A stretch of DNA of 60,000 nt from Lineus longissimus. Taxonomy: Eukaryota > Nemertea > Pilidiophora > Heteronemertea > Lineidae. The stretch covers positions 6,417,501 through 6,477,500 of the forward strand of contig NC_088325.1 of NCBI RefSeq assembly GCF_910592395.1. Reading direction: 5' to 3'. How positions within the stretch are numbered: position 1 is the first letter of the stretch; each line of letters begins with the position of its first letter. A program made the translations under genes and the position numbers. A model generated the notes under the pieces. It saw only the letters and a program-made list of their open reading frames with translations. It did no database searches and was not told the origin of the DNA. This document shows, piece after piece, positions 21,555 through 33,907 of this stretch.

Positions 21555-22513
21555 ATGGCGGAGGGAAAGAAGCGATGATCGAATCTTTGGACAAAGAGAC
21601 TGATAGACCTAGTTAAAGAACATAAATCGATGATTGAAAAGAAAGAGTCCGTGGCCAAAAAAAGAAGGCTTGGGAAGATATCACCAAACGGTTCAACGCG
21701 GAATGTAGCTCCAATCGGGACTGTGAAAAGCTTAAAAAGTTCTGGAATAATTGTAAAGTGCGGGCCAAAAAAGACATTGCCTAGGTAAAGCGAGATAAAG
21801 TAAAGACTGGCGGCGGACAATCCCAGAAAACAACGTCACCTATGACTGAAATCGTGGCAGCCATCATTCTGAATCAGCCTAAGCCACTTAAGAATCCCTA
21901 TGATAATGACTGTGTGATGGACAGCGATACTGATGGAATCGAATCTGAAGATGCAAGATATACAGGTAAGGCTATTCCATTTTAATGTATTTCTCCAAAT
22001 CCCACATTTTTCTACAAAATGAACGAACTTAGGCTAGTCACATGCTGGTGGTTATTCCATGTTTTCTACAAAATGTAACGTTGCGTTTCAGATGATGATA
22101 TTGCAAGCGAAGGCAGTGGCAACACTTCACTTCTATCTCGCAACAACTTCAAGCAAAATGCGGCTACTACATCAAGTGCTGATAGAACTATGCGGTCCGA
22201 TAAGCCAGAGAAGCAAACCAGTCCAACGAAATGTCGTATTTTGCAAATGGCGGAAGAGAAACACAAGGCTAAAATGGAGCTCATAGCTCTCCGCAAGGAT
22301 TATGCTATAAAGGAACATTCTGCTCAGATTGAATTGAATGAGATGCAAAAATGTACACTCCAGATGCAGCAGGTTCGTCACTATGAACCTGCGACTCCAC
22401 CATCAATGCAGTCACGGTATCCAGCTATGTTGACAAACCCTAACATGCAGTATACAGACATGACCAGAAATACTGGACAGTGTTTATCTCAGTTGTCCAA
22501 TTATCAAATGTAG
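21555..22513 (+). pseudogene. Harbinger Myb/SANT-like DNA-binding protein, spliced, one frameshift
   Basis: Starts ATGGCGGAGGGAAAG. A frameshift lies in the first few codons, after which LIDLVKEHKSMIEKKES, then WEDITKRFN, CEKLKKFWNNCKVRAKKD and KTGGGQ follow in neighbouring frames. This is the signature of the Myb/SANT-like domain of the second Harbinger protein. An intron of 126 bases (21,966-22,091; CAG/GTAAGG ... TTTCAG/ATG) joins to a C-terminal acidic and coiled-coil part rich in Glu/Lys/Gln (MAEEKHKAKMELIALRKDY). It ends at 22,511-22,513. In such elements this protein partners the transposase in the nucleus and binds the element ends. Confidence 0.75.
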
Positions 22514-22578
22514 TCATACTAGTCATGTATGTAATCACACTGTTTCCTAATCAGAATAAAGAGATGTTATTAATTACA

Positions 22579-23594
22579 CTAATTTGTGAAGTGGTTCTCA
22601 ATAATACTTCTTCGAACAGCATGGCCTTGTCTATATCGTCGGTTTCTCTCGCCCGGGACGTCGACGTCATCATCATCATTATCATCATTATCATCATCAT
22701 CATCATCATCTTCACCATCATCATCTTGATAAACATCAGGTTCATTTAGGAGGCGGGCTATTTCATTTAAGACAGCTGTAGCGAGGATAACCTGTAGAGC
22801 AGCTTGGAGTTTCGTACGAATTCCATGCTTCAAACACGGGAAGCGTCGTTTCCATATCCCGAACAATCGCTCGACTACCGATCGTGTGCGGACATGAGCT
22901 TGGTTGTACCTTCGTTCGGCTCTAGTTGCTGGGTTTAATAATGGTGTGAGTAAATATGGTTCATTTGCGTAACCACTGTCACCAAGAAGTCTTCCATTTA
23001 TCTCCTCGTTTTCAAACCTTGCACAAAGTTCAGAATTATCAAAAATTCTCTGGTCATGCACAGATCCCGACCATCGAGCAACAATGTTCATAAAATTTGT
23101 CAATGGCCCACAGACACCTTGCACGTTTATTGAATGGAAGCCTTTGCGACAGCGGAAAAGTTCGGCATCATCCCCTGGAGGACATGAAATTCGGATGTGG
23201 ACGCAGTCGATAGCACCTACTACTCTAGGAATCCTGCAATGTGGGCAAACCTTCTCATATTTCCTCTCATTTGGTCATTTGCAGGAAAATCAATATATTC
23301 ATCCCGTCTTCTTGCTAAAGCCCTGGAAACTCGCACGATTATTCTGCAGACGGTGCTTTTGTGAATCCCAACCAGGTCGCCTTTAACATTTAGAAAAGTA
23401 CCTGTTGCATAGTACCGCAATGCCACAAGCAACTGCAGAGGCGGAGGCACAGCTGCATTCCGGTTTGTACGATGCCGCAGTTCATTTTCGATTTGGCCGC
23501 ATATATACAATGCATTTTCCTTGCTGAAACGGAACCGCTGCCTAAATTCTTCATCACGGACATATTCGAATGGATTTTGCCTGTCTCTGATCAA
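22579..23594 (-). pseudogene. HARBI1: HARBI1-like Harbinger transposase, one frameshift
   Basis: The N-terminal half (RQNPFEYVRDEEFRQRFRFS, then helix-turn-helix-like GIHKSTVCRIIVRVSRAL) runs to about 23,225. A one-base shift there moves the catalytic half to another frame. The DDE residues are in AIDCVHI (in the shift zone), GDSGYANEPYLL and SVVERLFGIWKRRFP. The tail is very rich in Asp and is encoded by a GAT/GAC microsatellite, and the frame runs past it to 22,579. Without the frameshift the length would be near the usual 330-350 residues. The symbol marks the family and does not imply the host HARBI1 gene. Confidence 0.88.
22664..22735. repeat. (ATC)n microsatellite coding the Asp-rich transposase tail
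   Basis: Imperfect run of CATCATCAT with ATT interruptions on the plus strand, read as GAT/GAC on the minus strand. Confidence 0.9.
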
Positions 23595-23866
23595 TCACGC
23601 CGGTCTCACTTGGTTTTCTTGGTTATCTATCTCTTCAATCTCTTCGAGAGCATCCAAATAGATCTCCATCTTCACGGATTTGAAGCTGTGACTGTGTTAA
23701 GTACGACTTTGAGACGCTGTATTCGTTACCTCAAATATTCTACATTCTTGAGTATAACTGAGAGAATGAGAATTGCTGGTGCAACACAATTTGAAGTTGA
23801 GAATGATTTTGAGGTTAACTTGAGCATTAGGTCGACCTTAAGTATGATTGGTGCAACCGGGCCTAT

Positions 23867-24532
23867 GAGTATAAAAGTTTTGCTAGACAAGTGGGGGACA
23901 AACAAAATCGGGTAACAGCCGTCTTGACTCCCAATCTTTTGGTCCTTATTGGTTGAAAAGGGAGGATACCGACGCACTCTGCCTTCACCTCGGCAAATAC
24001 CAATAGGTCTCAGGATTTTGAACAGCATCCCCAAAAGTCCCACGAGGAACCAAATATCGCATAAATGCGATATTAGAGACTTTCATGAGCCCCATCGAAT
24101 CTCTTGCTCGTATAACGTGCGTAATGCGTACGACGTTTGTGTAGTTTCGACGACTGCGGTACTGCATCAGTACAAAAGCAAGAACTGTATTCCATACGGT
24201 AGAGAGTATGTATGTTATAAAATGATTTAACTTGCATTTGCAACTATATACATTGAGTCTTCTAACATATTTCCATCTGGCTTGAGAAATATTGTAGATT
24301 TCTTTGAAGATGCTTTCGTTCGTGACCTTTTTAGGAGATCACTGCCATCTATCTACTGAGCTGTTCACAAGTTGCGCAAGGCTGAGTTATCGAAGCTGAA
24401 GCTCATTTCATGTCTGACTTGCGTATCAATTACCCCTATGTGACATATATATTTTCCATATGGATAACTGATACGTTTTGACGGTACTGAAGGTCATTAT
24501 AAACACCACACTTCGCGTTATTTTCGTCTTAG
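23867..24532 (+). other. 3' part of gene 2 intron, no gene
   Basis: Matches 10,765-11,430. It ends with the acceptor tract ATTTTCGTCTTAG. Confidence 0.55.
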
Positions 24533-25503
24533 GTCCGAATAGATTCACTACATTTCGCCTACAACGAAAGTTTCGACTGAAGAAAACTACCCAGAGGAAT
24601 TTACTGAATATTGTTTACTGTCCTAAACAACAGTTCTTTCTCTTACATTCATCTGGTGGCCTTTCTCAATGGATGAATCCTCCATCTTTCATTATTGCAT
24701 ATTACCCAGGCTCAACTCATACACAGAGACTGCTTTTTAACCTTCAATATCGGGTCACTGATATATTATGCTTTAAAGCACACCTGCTTGTGTTCTGTTT
24801 ACATTCCCCTCGCAATAAGTTGTCTGTAGATTTATACAGTTATAGTGGAAGGTTGGTATCTCGTGTTACTGTGAACTACACCATCAATAGTATAAAATGC
24901 AGCCCAGTGATGTCAGATGACATGAGTCATGTGATAGTTTGGACTCAAAATCTCACCAGAACAACCCAACGCCACAAGCCTGATTACGAATTAATTCTTT
25001 TTGAAATTGACCATCGCTCTGTACAAGATATTGCATTTACTCATCCAAACTTCATAACGTCCGTCTCATCCGGAAGAAGATATATGGTTCGGCCTCCCCA
25101 GGCAGTTTGGTCAAATAATACCATTTTTGTTCATGATCAAGGGTCAATTATTGTCTTTCGCTACGAAGGTTCCTACAGACTGATTCACAAGCAGCAGTTA
25201 AATATTAAAAAAGTGCGTTACGGAACCTGGGATCATGTCAACAGCAGATTTATATGTTTGCAAGGAAAGAGAAAAGGAAACGCTATATCCTTTTCACTGG
25301 TTTGGGTGTCATTTAGAGAGGACAGCGCTTTGAAGCAATTTACCCGAGTTCCGGGTTTCGATGTGTCGTTTCTTCGTCGCGATCATCCACATCCAATATT
25401 TGCAATCAGTACAAATAAAGTAATTCTTTTATCTCGCTCACCATACATCAGCAGGAAACCTAAAATCATTTATCACTTCCGCATGGTGCTTGGACGTGAC
25501 TGA
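24533..25503 (+). CDS. propeller-family gene 2, exon 2
   Basis: Phase-1 terminal exon, residues 110-432, with the same strand pattern as gene 1 and over 95% of residues the same by eye. Two residues are missing in the loop before MVRPPQAVW (SSGRRY against SSGRTYNY). A cluster of changes lies at SALKQFTRVPGFDVSF. The exon is uninterrupted. The upstream and downstream non-coding DNA is also highly alike, so genes 1 and 2 arose by one recent unit duplication. Confidence 0.82.
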
Positions 25504-27845
25504 TCGCATTCAAATTGCAAGATCCATGGCACGTCGTGTTTTTTCCTCTGCATTGGCATTCATTGGCCATTGAGTTGCAAAATGGGCTCAAGCCAGCAGT
25601 TCAATGGATATCAATGACATACATTTAGATTATAAGTCTAGGTGAATTGTTTCCTCAAAGGTAACCGAAACTACTAAGTGATTTAAGATTTTGGTTTCTT
25701 TTTGGCTCATCGGATCGAGAGTCTATACAATACCGCAGTACTAGTGTCCATCGTAGTCCATCGTTCGTATCCTGTTTCAAAAACAGCTTCAAGTTTCCTT
25801 ACCACGGGGCCTATGAACTTGAAACTTTGTATTCAGGACCCCCTAGGTATGGTGACCTTTGACACTGAACTTCGGTCCGATATGATTCTCGACTTGACCG
25901 GGAGGGGCCAATTAAATATAAAGTGTTGTCTCGCTTACAGGAGACTCGTCCATGTGGGTTCTCTGATTATTCATGAACTATTAGGTAGCAAGGATACATC
26001 GCATATCACATGGAATTCTGATTTGACCTACTTTTCCAAGTGGGAGAAGTCAAATCCCAGGGTTTCTTCAAGAGGACATGTCTCACCTCTAGTTGCATCG
26101 CATATTATAGACATATCCATCAACCTTGTGAAGGCTCACATAATGTAGCCCTGCGAGGGGAGAGATAGTGCCTTGCGAAGGCCAAATATCCCTGCGAGGG
26201 CCAGATTGAGCAGAACCGAGCAAGGGTGTGTGCCAAACCAAAGGGTTGAAAGGGTTATGTCCAAATTTAATTTAAAAGAAGTTTTATTAAAATAACATTT
26301 TATTTGCCATGAAAAAATGGGGCCTGGCCCACTTCATATCTATACAAAATGAATAAACTATTAAAGTACATGTTTTCGAACATGGGTAGTGTAAAAAGTC
26401 TACTGCGTTCTATTTAGCACTCGTGCTTGCGGTCGATAGGGACAGCGAAGCTATAATGTCTTACCTCATGTGAGATTCCGTGAACATGATTGGCTGATAC
26501 ACGTCACGTGGCCGTGTCGTATTCGAAATGCTGCCCGCTCCAGCGGGTCGGCATTTTGCAATGTCTCCCGGCGTGACGACATTCGGCATGTTAGACTCCA
26601 TGGCGGGCAATATTTATATAATATGCCAAGAGTGTGTTGTTTCTCGTGGAAAAAATTGACAATCGTACGATACTGCCAAATAAACACTGACATCACGAGC
26701 TTTTCTGTCGAGTTTAGTTCGCATACAAGTTGATATGTGCCACGACGTCGGCATCTCTACGTAAATAGCCGATATCAACTGGCGCGCCATCTCCTGGATT
26801 ATGTCATGGTAAACTAGTGTGCCCGCCGTCCCTGGTGTTTCTGTTACGCGATATATTAAAAATAAACAATGACTTTTGGCACGAGATAAGCATATGGAGA
26901 CATTGCATCCCGACGGGGCGACATTCGGCATTCTACCCTCCTTGGCGGGCAATATTTATATAATATCGCATTTTTCTAGGGTGTTGGTTCTGTAATTATT
27001 TCCAACTGTGCTTTGATTTAGGTTGAATAAGGTCGGTTTAGACTGGGTTGTGTAATGTGTGCCTGGCTTGGCGAATGTTTTGATAAGGGTACCGAGGAGG
27101 GAAGGATATAATTTCGTGTAGGCGTGATTCTTTCTGACATCATTCTTGGGTTTCCTGTTTCTCTTGCGGCCCCCGGCACTAGACCGGGAGGAAAGTAATT
27201 TTATTATCCAAGGCTGCCTGAGAGACTTGGAAGCCCCTCGCTCAGTTTAGCTCTGATTTTTAAAATGACTATACAGTCTCCTAGGTGCTATCTTCTTTCA
27301 ACTATATATTGAAGGGCTTCAGTTTTTCAGGCACATTCGCCCGTTGGTTCAATTTAGACGAACGTTTGTTGTAAAATTCACTTTGCGATGATTGAGTATT
27401 GGGAGAGTATTTGGGAAATTACTCAATCATATAAATGTATGTAGGGTACTACTCCTGTGTAGTACATAGGAAAGAGGGGAGTTGACGAATGCCATTTTCC
27501 CCCAATACTCTATCGTCAACGTGAAATTGTAGATGCGCAGTGTCACGCGGGAACCCCTAGGGTCACGAGTGACATTGCGCAACGAGCATTTATCGTAGAT
27601 CACTTGTTTGGTAGAAGACATGGTGGAACGACAAAGGGAGATGGTTCGGAACATTAAAGGTGTCGTGGACCATGGCTTTCCTGTTAATAGACTTTATCGC
27701 CCCTCCCCCTCCCCTTCATTTTACTCCTTGGTCATCTCTGGTTTCTCTTTGACGAATGCCATTTCCCCCAATACTCATTCGTCAACGTGAAATGGGAGAT
27801 GCACAGTTTCACTCGGGAACCCCTAGTGACAAGATTTGTTGTCTA
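25504..27845. other. 3' flank of gene 2, no gene seen
   Basis: Parallel to 12,408-14,732. A segment near 26,145-26,220 with GCGAGGGCCA-type words is private to this copy. Frames in the shared parts differ from the gene 1 flank. Confidence 0.5.
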
Positions 27846-27847
27846 GG

Positions 27848-27938
27848 CGTAGTGGACAATTTTTCTTAGAAAAAACAACTCTATAGAAATAGTAAAACTC
27901 AGTACAGCAGGAATACTTTAATCCCATGGTGGTTTGTC
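27848..27938 (+). pseudogene. relic of the last part of exon 2 (after gene 2)
   Basis: Shortened copy of 14,733-14,866. It starts GCGTAGTGGACAATTTTTC, stops early and is cut off before the YHF codons. Confidence 0.45.
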
Positions 27939-27939
27939 T

Positions 27940-28222
27940 AGTATGGTGCCTGGACCTGTTCAGCGCCCGGAGATGCATAGCGCCTGAACTTGCATGGTGC
28001 CTGACAAGCATTGTGCCCTGACATGAATGGTTCCTTGACAAGCATGGTGCCTGGACTTGCGCGGTTCCTGGACATACATGGTGCCATGACAAGCATGGTG
28101 CCTTGACTAGTATGGTGCCTGGACATGCTCAGCGCCCGGAGATGCATAGTGCCTGAACTTGCATGGTGCCTGACGAGCATTGTGCCTGGACATGCATGGT
28201 ATCTGGACATACATGCTGCCTC
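27940..28222. repeat. 17-bp minisatellite, array 3
   Basis: Copies of CATGGTGCCTGGACATG and variants, including a higher-order repeat: the phrase GGACMTGYTCAGCGCCCGGAGATGCATAG occurs at about 27,952 and 28,126. Confidence 0.88.
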
Positions 28223-28290
28223 GACTATTATTAACACCCTGTACATACTAGTAGCATCATTCATCAACCTGGTCGATGCAGGGTTTTAAA

Positions 28291-30703
28291 TGAAATCGCC
28301 AGGGCCATTGTGCTCACCTGTCGATATGAAAGGGAGAGTATGAGGAAGAACTTGTCGTTGTTAGGGGTTAATCAAGCAATAGTTGTGGGATGGTGTGGTT
28401 TGTCTTGAAAAGTGGAGTTAGTCGTATTGTTTTCCGCGTGCACATGTTACTGACGTTGGAATAAGTGAATCGTTATTTGTGGGAGAAGCTGAGAGATGTT
28501 TTCTGGCCAATTAAGACGGGTTTACATGTGTCTTAGCTATTCAGTGACTATTGAAAATTAACAGCGCATTTACATTTTGTAAAACCTGCTGTCATTGGCC
28601 GAAATTTCAAATGAATGGGATGTACCTGTGGAATTGCGTGTGAATACGCTATCTTGAAAGGAGTATTTATCCTCGGCTTGCGATTAGAGAGAAATGTTGA
28701 AAAACATGATACAAGAACAATTGAAGCAAGGAATGCACAGTATAGAATATGATGTACTGAGTAACTAGGTAGCAGTTTGTATTCATTTTTGAGACAATAA
28801 CATAGTTACAAGACAGCCCTATAGTCGGATTCATAAGTAAATGTCACTGCCCTTTTAGGCCGCTGCGCAAAAACTACTGGGCTGATTTCTTCAAAGTTTG
28901 GTTTTTCTTGAATCTAATTTCGGGACCCAAGAGGATTTTCATATTTCAGTAACCATGGTTACGAAATAATTTTTTTGTATGTATTGGTGTACATTGACGT
29001 AGTAAAGTTGACAATTTGTTTTCTTTATAATTTGCAAATCTCTAACCTGGAAATTGTGTTGTGTCCCGAAATTAGATTCAAGGAAAACCAAACTTTGAAG
29101 AAATCGGCCCAATAGTTTTTGCACAGCGACCCAAAAGGGCAGTCAGTGACATTTACTTATGAATCCGACTAGGCCTATAGCCTAGGCCTAACTATAAAAG
29201 CACTGATGACAGCTGCGCTACACTTTCATCATTATCATCATCTACTTTAGTCAACCAGCTCAGATGACCTTTCTTGGGGCAGTGATCGGTAACGGTGAAC
29301 TCCTTCCGACCCAACAGGCAAATGTTTACATTCGTGTCTCCGTGTATCATGGATTCATGTGTATACTAACACCGTTGTTGTGTTGACACACTGACTGACT
29401 CCGACTGTGTACATTTCTACAGCGACGAAAAACGATCACAACAAGAAGACATTGTGAATGTCATATGGTTCCCACACATTGTAACGAAAGGTTCCGGCTT
29501 GACGCTAATCTCCAATGACGCCAGCCGCCATTTTGCCATACTCTCGAAACTTTGGGATCGTCAAATGCAATGGAAATCACATAATTTCTGACACACACTG
29601 CTACAATTCAGCATTTTATTGTTCTTTCACAGTATTATTACGCCACCCCGATTCGCAAGGCAGCTTGTAGTACCAACTGGCTCTGCATTGACTATCCCCA
29701 TTCCAAGCCGAATAACAGTGTGACAAGTTTCTCATTTTACCTTCCAATCACAGTCAAAATTTTCTAAAACAACCGGCAATGAGGACAAACAAATAATCGC
29801 AAACCAATCACAAGAATGTAATCAACACATACGACCTCATCCGAAGAGCGGATGATTAAGTTTTAGCATTGATTCAAGGTGATTTAATTCCTTCTTCGTC
29901 TCGCTTAAAATTTATAAAATGGCTGTCTTCCATACTTGTAGTATGCAGATCTAGTGGCGCAGGACAACACTGCGCATCTGGGATACCCCGACGGATTGCC
30001 TCGAACCGCGAAATTCAAAACTGCTGGCAATGTGCCAACTGACATTTTTGCACAATACCGCCACCTAGTGATATGAAACGAAATTAATCTATTTAATATC
30101 GAAACCTCTATATCAGGCCAACCTCTAAAACTTCATTTCAAACTTCAATCTGCTGGAATAAAGAAAATGGGCTTTTTTAACCTTGACCTACTTATACCTG
30201 AATAGCTAGTAGGTCACACTGACCTAAATCTGTGTCAACATGTAGAGATGCCCAATAGGTGTCCATATCAAATTTAGAGAGTTTATGACCAATAGCAAAA
30301 AAAACGTGCCATGACCAAAGAAATTTTAGAGTTCGACCTCTGTGGCCTTGAAATGAAGGTCAAATCAAAAACCCGTGTGATATGTGATGTACCTTTATTA
30401 GATACACCCACCATAAAATTTTCATCGCTCTAGCTTTAACCATAAGCTTCAAAATAACAAAAATAGGTTTTCAAAGAGCACCCCCTATATGGCAGACCAG
30501 CAGTCAAATTGCGCTGATTTTCATTCTGAAGGAAGGTCTTGCCTAGGGGTACCCACACACCAAGTATGAACTTTCTGGGTCAAGCGGTTAAGAAACGTGC
30601 CACGATTTGGTCAAAAGTTAACGACGGACGACGACGACGACGGACGACGACGGACGCCAGACGCTGCGGTATCGTATTAGCTCACCTGACAGGTGAGCTA
30701 AAA
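28291..30703. mobile_element. 2.4-kb insertion with a hairpin end, class uncertain (Helitron-like or MITE-like)
   Basis: Interrupts a flank that is continuous at 15,413 (GAGTTTTAAAAAAATAGACAG). The left end is TGAAATCGCCAGGGCC followed by GTGCTCACCTGTC. The right end is the hairpin CTCACCTGACAGGTGAG followed by CTAA. An inner copy of the terminal hairpin sequence at the 5' side plus a 3' hairpin and CTAA is reminiscent of Helitron-related elements, but an ordinary inverted-repeat element is possible. A GACGAC-rich tract precedes the right end (30,627-30,660). No coding capacity was recognised. Confidence 0.6.
28824..29169. mobile_element. foldback MITE nested in the 2.4-kb insertion
   Basis: Arms of about 105 bases (28,824-28,926 and 29,063-29,169) are inverted copies with few mismatches. 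They begin GTCGGATTCATAAGTAAATG and end ...ATCTAATTTCGGGAC. TA flanks each end, suggesting a Tc1/mariner-type target duplication. No protein. Confidence 0.85.
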
Positions 30704-30762
30704 AATAGGCAGTGATAATCTTATAATATTATTTATGTTATGAGTTTATATGGTTGAGTTTT

Positions 30763-31110
30763 AAGGAACTTCTCCGTCAAGTATCTGAAAAGAGTCTCCA
30801 CCACCTGGCGAAAATGCATTAGATGGCTAACATTCCATATGGAACACTTGCTTCCAATAATATGCGGCGATGTGGTCCCGAAAAACAGTTGTTTTTCTAG
30901 ATCTCTGAAACTCATAATAACTGCTCTGAAGATGTAAGAACTTGTGCAACTCTTGCCCTTAATGGTAGTCGATCAAATGTGGGGAGAAACATAAACGTGA
31001 TTTGTGGACAACTTAGGATTGATGAGCATAACCTACTCAGGGTAGACGTGATAAGGCACACCAGCTGTACCTATGAGGCCCACACTAATGACACTGCGTA
31101 TAATATTTAA
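30763..31110 (+). pseudogene. possible DED/death-domain relic (unit 3)
   Basis: Third copy of the 4,982 block, with the same shared stop. It gives SNVGRNINVICGQLRIDEHN in one frame. An antisense frame across 30,733-30,915 is also open. Confidence 0.3.
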
Positions 31111-31341
31111 AGGGATTTCAATTTAATGACGAGGGACAGAAGAGACCACTAACAGTATATTTGAGCGAAATAAAATAATGGATGATATTACAAGATTATA
31201 TGGTGTAATCTTTATACTCTATTGTACTTTTTACATCGCACCAACATGTGTATATATGCACGCTATACGAAATTCAACATGTTCTTCAATTCTACTCTCT
31301 TCATGAATTCTATGAAAGGCATTTGTAGAAATGGTTTTAAC

Positions 31342-31648
31342 TAGCAATAACTTATTTTGGTTACTCTTTCTATTTATTGGGGTTACTCTTTCTACTTTAT
31401 TTTGAACGACGTTTCTGCCAGGGTTCCCTGGTCGCTGTCAAGTGTACAAGTGATTGGCATAGCTTTGGTGTTATATAGAAGACCAGTTACTTATAGTATT
31501 TAACAGTCTTGGGCTTTCTTTGTGATGATACTAGTATAACACCAAACCTGTGCCAATCACGTGTACATTTGACAACGACCAGGGAACACTGGTAGAAACG
31601 TCGTGCTAAATAAAGTATAGAAAGAGTAACCAAAATAAGTCATTGCTA
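31342..31648. mobile_element. foldback MITE, about 307 bp
   Basis: Left arm 31,342-31,476 (TAGCAATAACTTATTTTGG...) and right arm 31,535-31,648 (...CCAAAATAAGTCATTGCTA) are inverted copies. A small internal duplication of GGTTACTCTTTCTA lies in the left arm. Absent from the matching place in units 1, 2 and 5. Confidence 0.85.
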
Positions 31649-31679
31649 CTCTCTTTGTGCATACCAAATAAATTGATCG

Positions 31680-31895
31680 CAACGAGTATAGTACAATAGA
31701 TATCGGTCGATTCAGCTCTTGGTTCAAATAACGTCTTTACTTTCAATTATTTCAGCATGTTCAAGCGTATGATATGCAGCTCTCTGGACCTACAGAAATG
31801 CAACACCTCTCGCTCACCGTGGGCAGGATGTCTATCGAACTTCGCAGCACTAATTTGGAATAGCGGAATTACAATGAAAAGTTCCAAGGGCTTAA
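31680..31895 (+). pseudogene. second half of the possible death-fold relic (unit 3)
   Basis: Homologous to 5,940 and 16,045, with frameshifts. One frame gives MQHLSLTVGRMSIELRSTN before a stop. Confidence 0.3.
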
Positions 31896-32279
31896 TACTG
31901 CACAGCTAAAAGTCTATTCGTATATAGGCAGGATGTTTATCTTACTTCGCAGAGCACATTTGTACATAGCTTTTGACACGTCCAGCCATTGCCAGGTAGG
32001 TCAGACAAAGCCCCGGATTTCCCAGTACAGGAGGTCGCTCAAATCAGTGAACAAAAATCCAGACATACACTTGAAATAACTTAGCATCTTACTATCAGGG
32101 TGACGTTAAAGAAATGACGGCTTTTTACTTTAATAATTTTATTATTATTCGATTTCATTAGAACACTATACATTGTATTTCTGAACGATTTTGACGATTT
32201 TAAAGTCTTGTTCATACATTTACATGTAGAAAAAGGAAAAACACGATTTTCGTTAATCTTCGCCCTCAACGAGTCAATG

Positions 32280-33190
32280 CATTTCTTTCCTGCTCCCCGA
32301 AGCTGCAGAATTCTGTGACGTCATTTTGATTTCACCTCGTCATCGGGGTTACTGATGAGGGAAGTGAAGGCAGTGTTGTTTTGCCGAGATTTGGGTGGCT
32401 AAAGCCTTGTAAATTACACATTTTCTTTCGCATTTCTCTTATTTTTCGAGGCTACGTTAGGAAAAGACCATGCAGTATATTTTCATGCGTTCAAACAACA
32501 GCAAGTAAAATGTACCGGCATCCGTCACCGAGGTTCATTGGGGCTCTCCCCGATTCGCTTAATAGCGAAGAAAAATATATATCTACAGGAAGACGTCACA
32601 GAACAGTATAGATCAATGGCTCCAGGCAGCGCCTTACTAGAGCATCGGTCCACGTTGAGAGGATTGACTCAAGGAGGGCTAACTCGGGTCGAATCGCAGT
32701 CAACATCAAAATAGCGTGATAATTAGTGAGATTTTTATTTATTTCCTTTTCTTTGTGAATTTTTTTTACGGAAACTACATGTACTCACATGTATTATGTA
32801 GAATTGATGTGACTGGGTAGCCGAGAGCCTGGTGATATTGCCCTTTATAATAGCAATAGTCCTTTAAGGCTTACCTATGCATGCACTTAAGTTTCCAAGA
32901 CCAGGATCAAGTTGTGAGTGGTGAAAAAAACGAACACCGCCTTTTAACGATGTTCGACGCGAAAAAAATTGGAACAAACGTCTAATACTTTGATACTGAA
33001 AGAATAAAACGCTTTGTTCTTTAAAAAACTGTGCAGGGAATAGTAATCAGGTCTTAAATATTGGTCTAATACTCTACTTAATACCGCAAGTAACTTCGCT
33101 GAGTCTAAAATGAAGAAATATTCAGAGCTTTTCTTAACCTCAGTATGTTGATATAATCAGATAAATCATATGATATCCCTTCCATTAGAC
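32280..33190 (+). promoter_or_regulatory. conserved upstream region of gene 3, candidate promoter
   Basis: Carries the same GGCTCTCCCCGATTCGC, CCCTTTATAATAGCAAT and CAGGGAATAG words as the other units, plus a private TGACGTCA (CRE-like) near 32,318. Inferred from conservation only. Confidence 0.22.
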
Positions 33191-33191
33191 C

Positions 33192-33525
33192 ATGGCTCAT
33201 CACGTGTCTCCACTGCTCAGCAGTGCGTTATACATACAAATGGTCATGTACATGTATTCTATAATGCCATTCCAAATGGTAAATTCTTTGAGAATCTTTG
33301 AGCGAGTGCATTGGGAAGGCTATCTTACCACAAATGAGGTATCGTTGACGAGATCTCTACTACAGTGCTCTATTGTATTCACCTCGGGAAGACGAGTTGT
33401 GAGTTTTAGTGTTGAAAACAAAGCGCAAACCACTTGCATAATACATTCATCACAGCATGAGGATGCAACGGTTACAAAATTAAACAAAAAAGGAGCAGAC
33501 ATCTGGATGGAAAGGGTGTGTAGAG
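33192..33525 (+). CDS. propeller-family gene 3, exon 1
   Basis: 111 codons plus one base; two residues longer than genes 1 and 2 (MYMYSIM). The ACCATGG start and phase-1 AGAG/GTAAGG donor are kept. It pairs with 37,064-38,022 for a 430-residue protein. A second, donorless copy of the exon follows 400 bases downstream, so this upstream copy is the one that can splice. Confidence 0.78.
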
Positions 33526-33907
33526 GTAAGGACCAAAAAGGTATAATATATATGTCCTCGGTGACCCTACCGACTAATACCGACCCTACCGACCCTAACC
33601 TCAGCATGCACTTTAGAAGCGCGAAAAGTTTCCCAGACACGATCAAGTTGTGAGTGCTTAAAAAAACGAACAACGCCTTTTTTACGATGCTCGATGCGAA
33701 TCAAATTTGGAAAAAAAACGTATAATACTTTAATACTGACATAATGATACGCCTTGTTCTTTAAAAAAACGGCGCAGGGAATAGAAATCAGATGTTTTAA
33801 TATTGGTCCAACACTTAGACTTAGATGAAGAAATATCTAGAGCTTTCCTGAACCTTAGCAATGTTGAAATAATCAGATAAATCACATGACAACCCTTCCA
33901 TTAGACC

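Larger units (their letters stand above)
21307..23863. mobile_element. PIF/Harbinger transposon with two convergent genes
   Basis: Terminal inverted repeats begin GGCCCGGTTGCACCA at both ends, with further matching words (CTCAAAACTGAG, GAGGTTGACCTCA) inside. A 3-bp TAT flanks each side (21,304-21,306 and 23,864-23,866), within the range of Harbinger target duplications. Inside are a plus-strand Myb/SANT-like gene and a minus-strand HARBI1-like transposase, the standard two-gene plan. It sits within about 15 bases of the position where a LINE entered gene 1. Confidence 0.92.

Noticed and set aside
30627-30660. GACGAC-rich tract as a CRISPR-like or coding repeat
   Set aside because: Simple low-complexity sequence near the end of an insertion; no spacers and no frame of interest.
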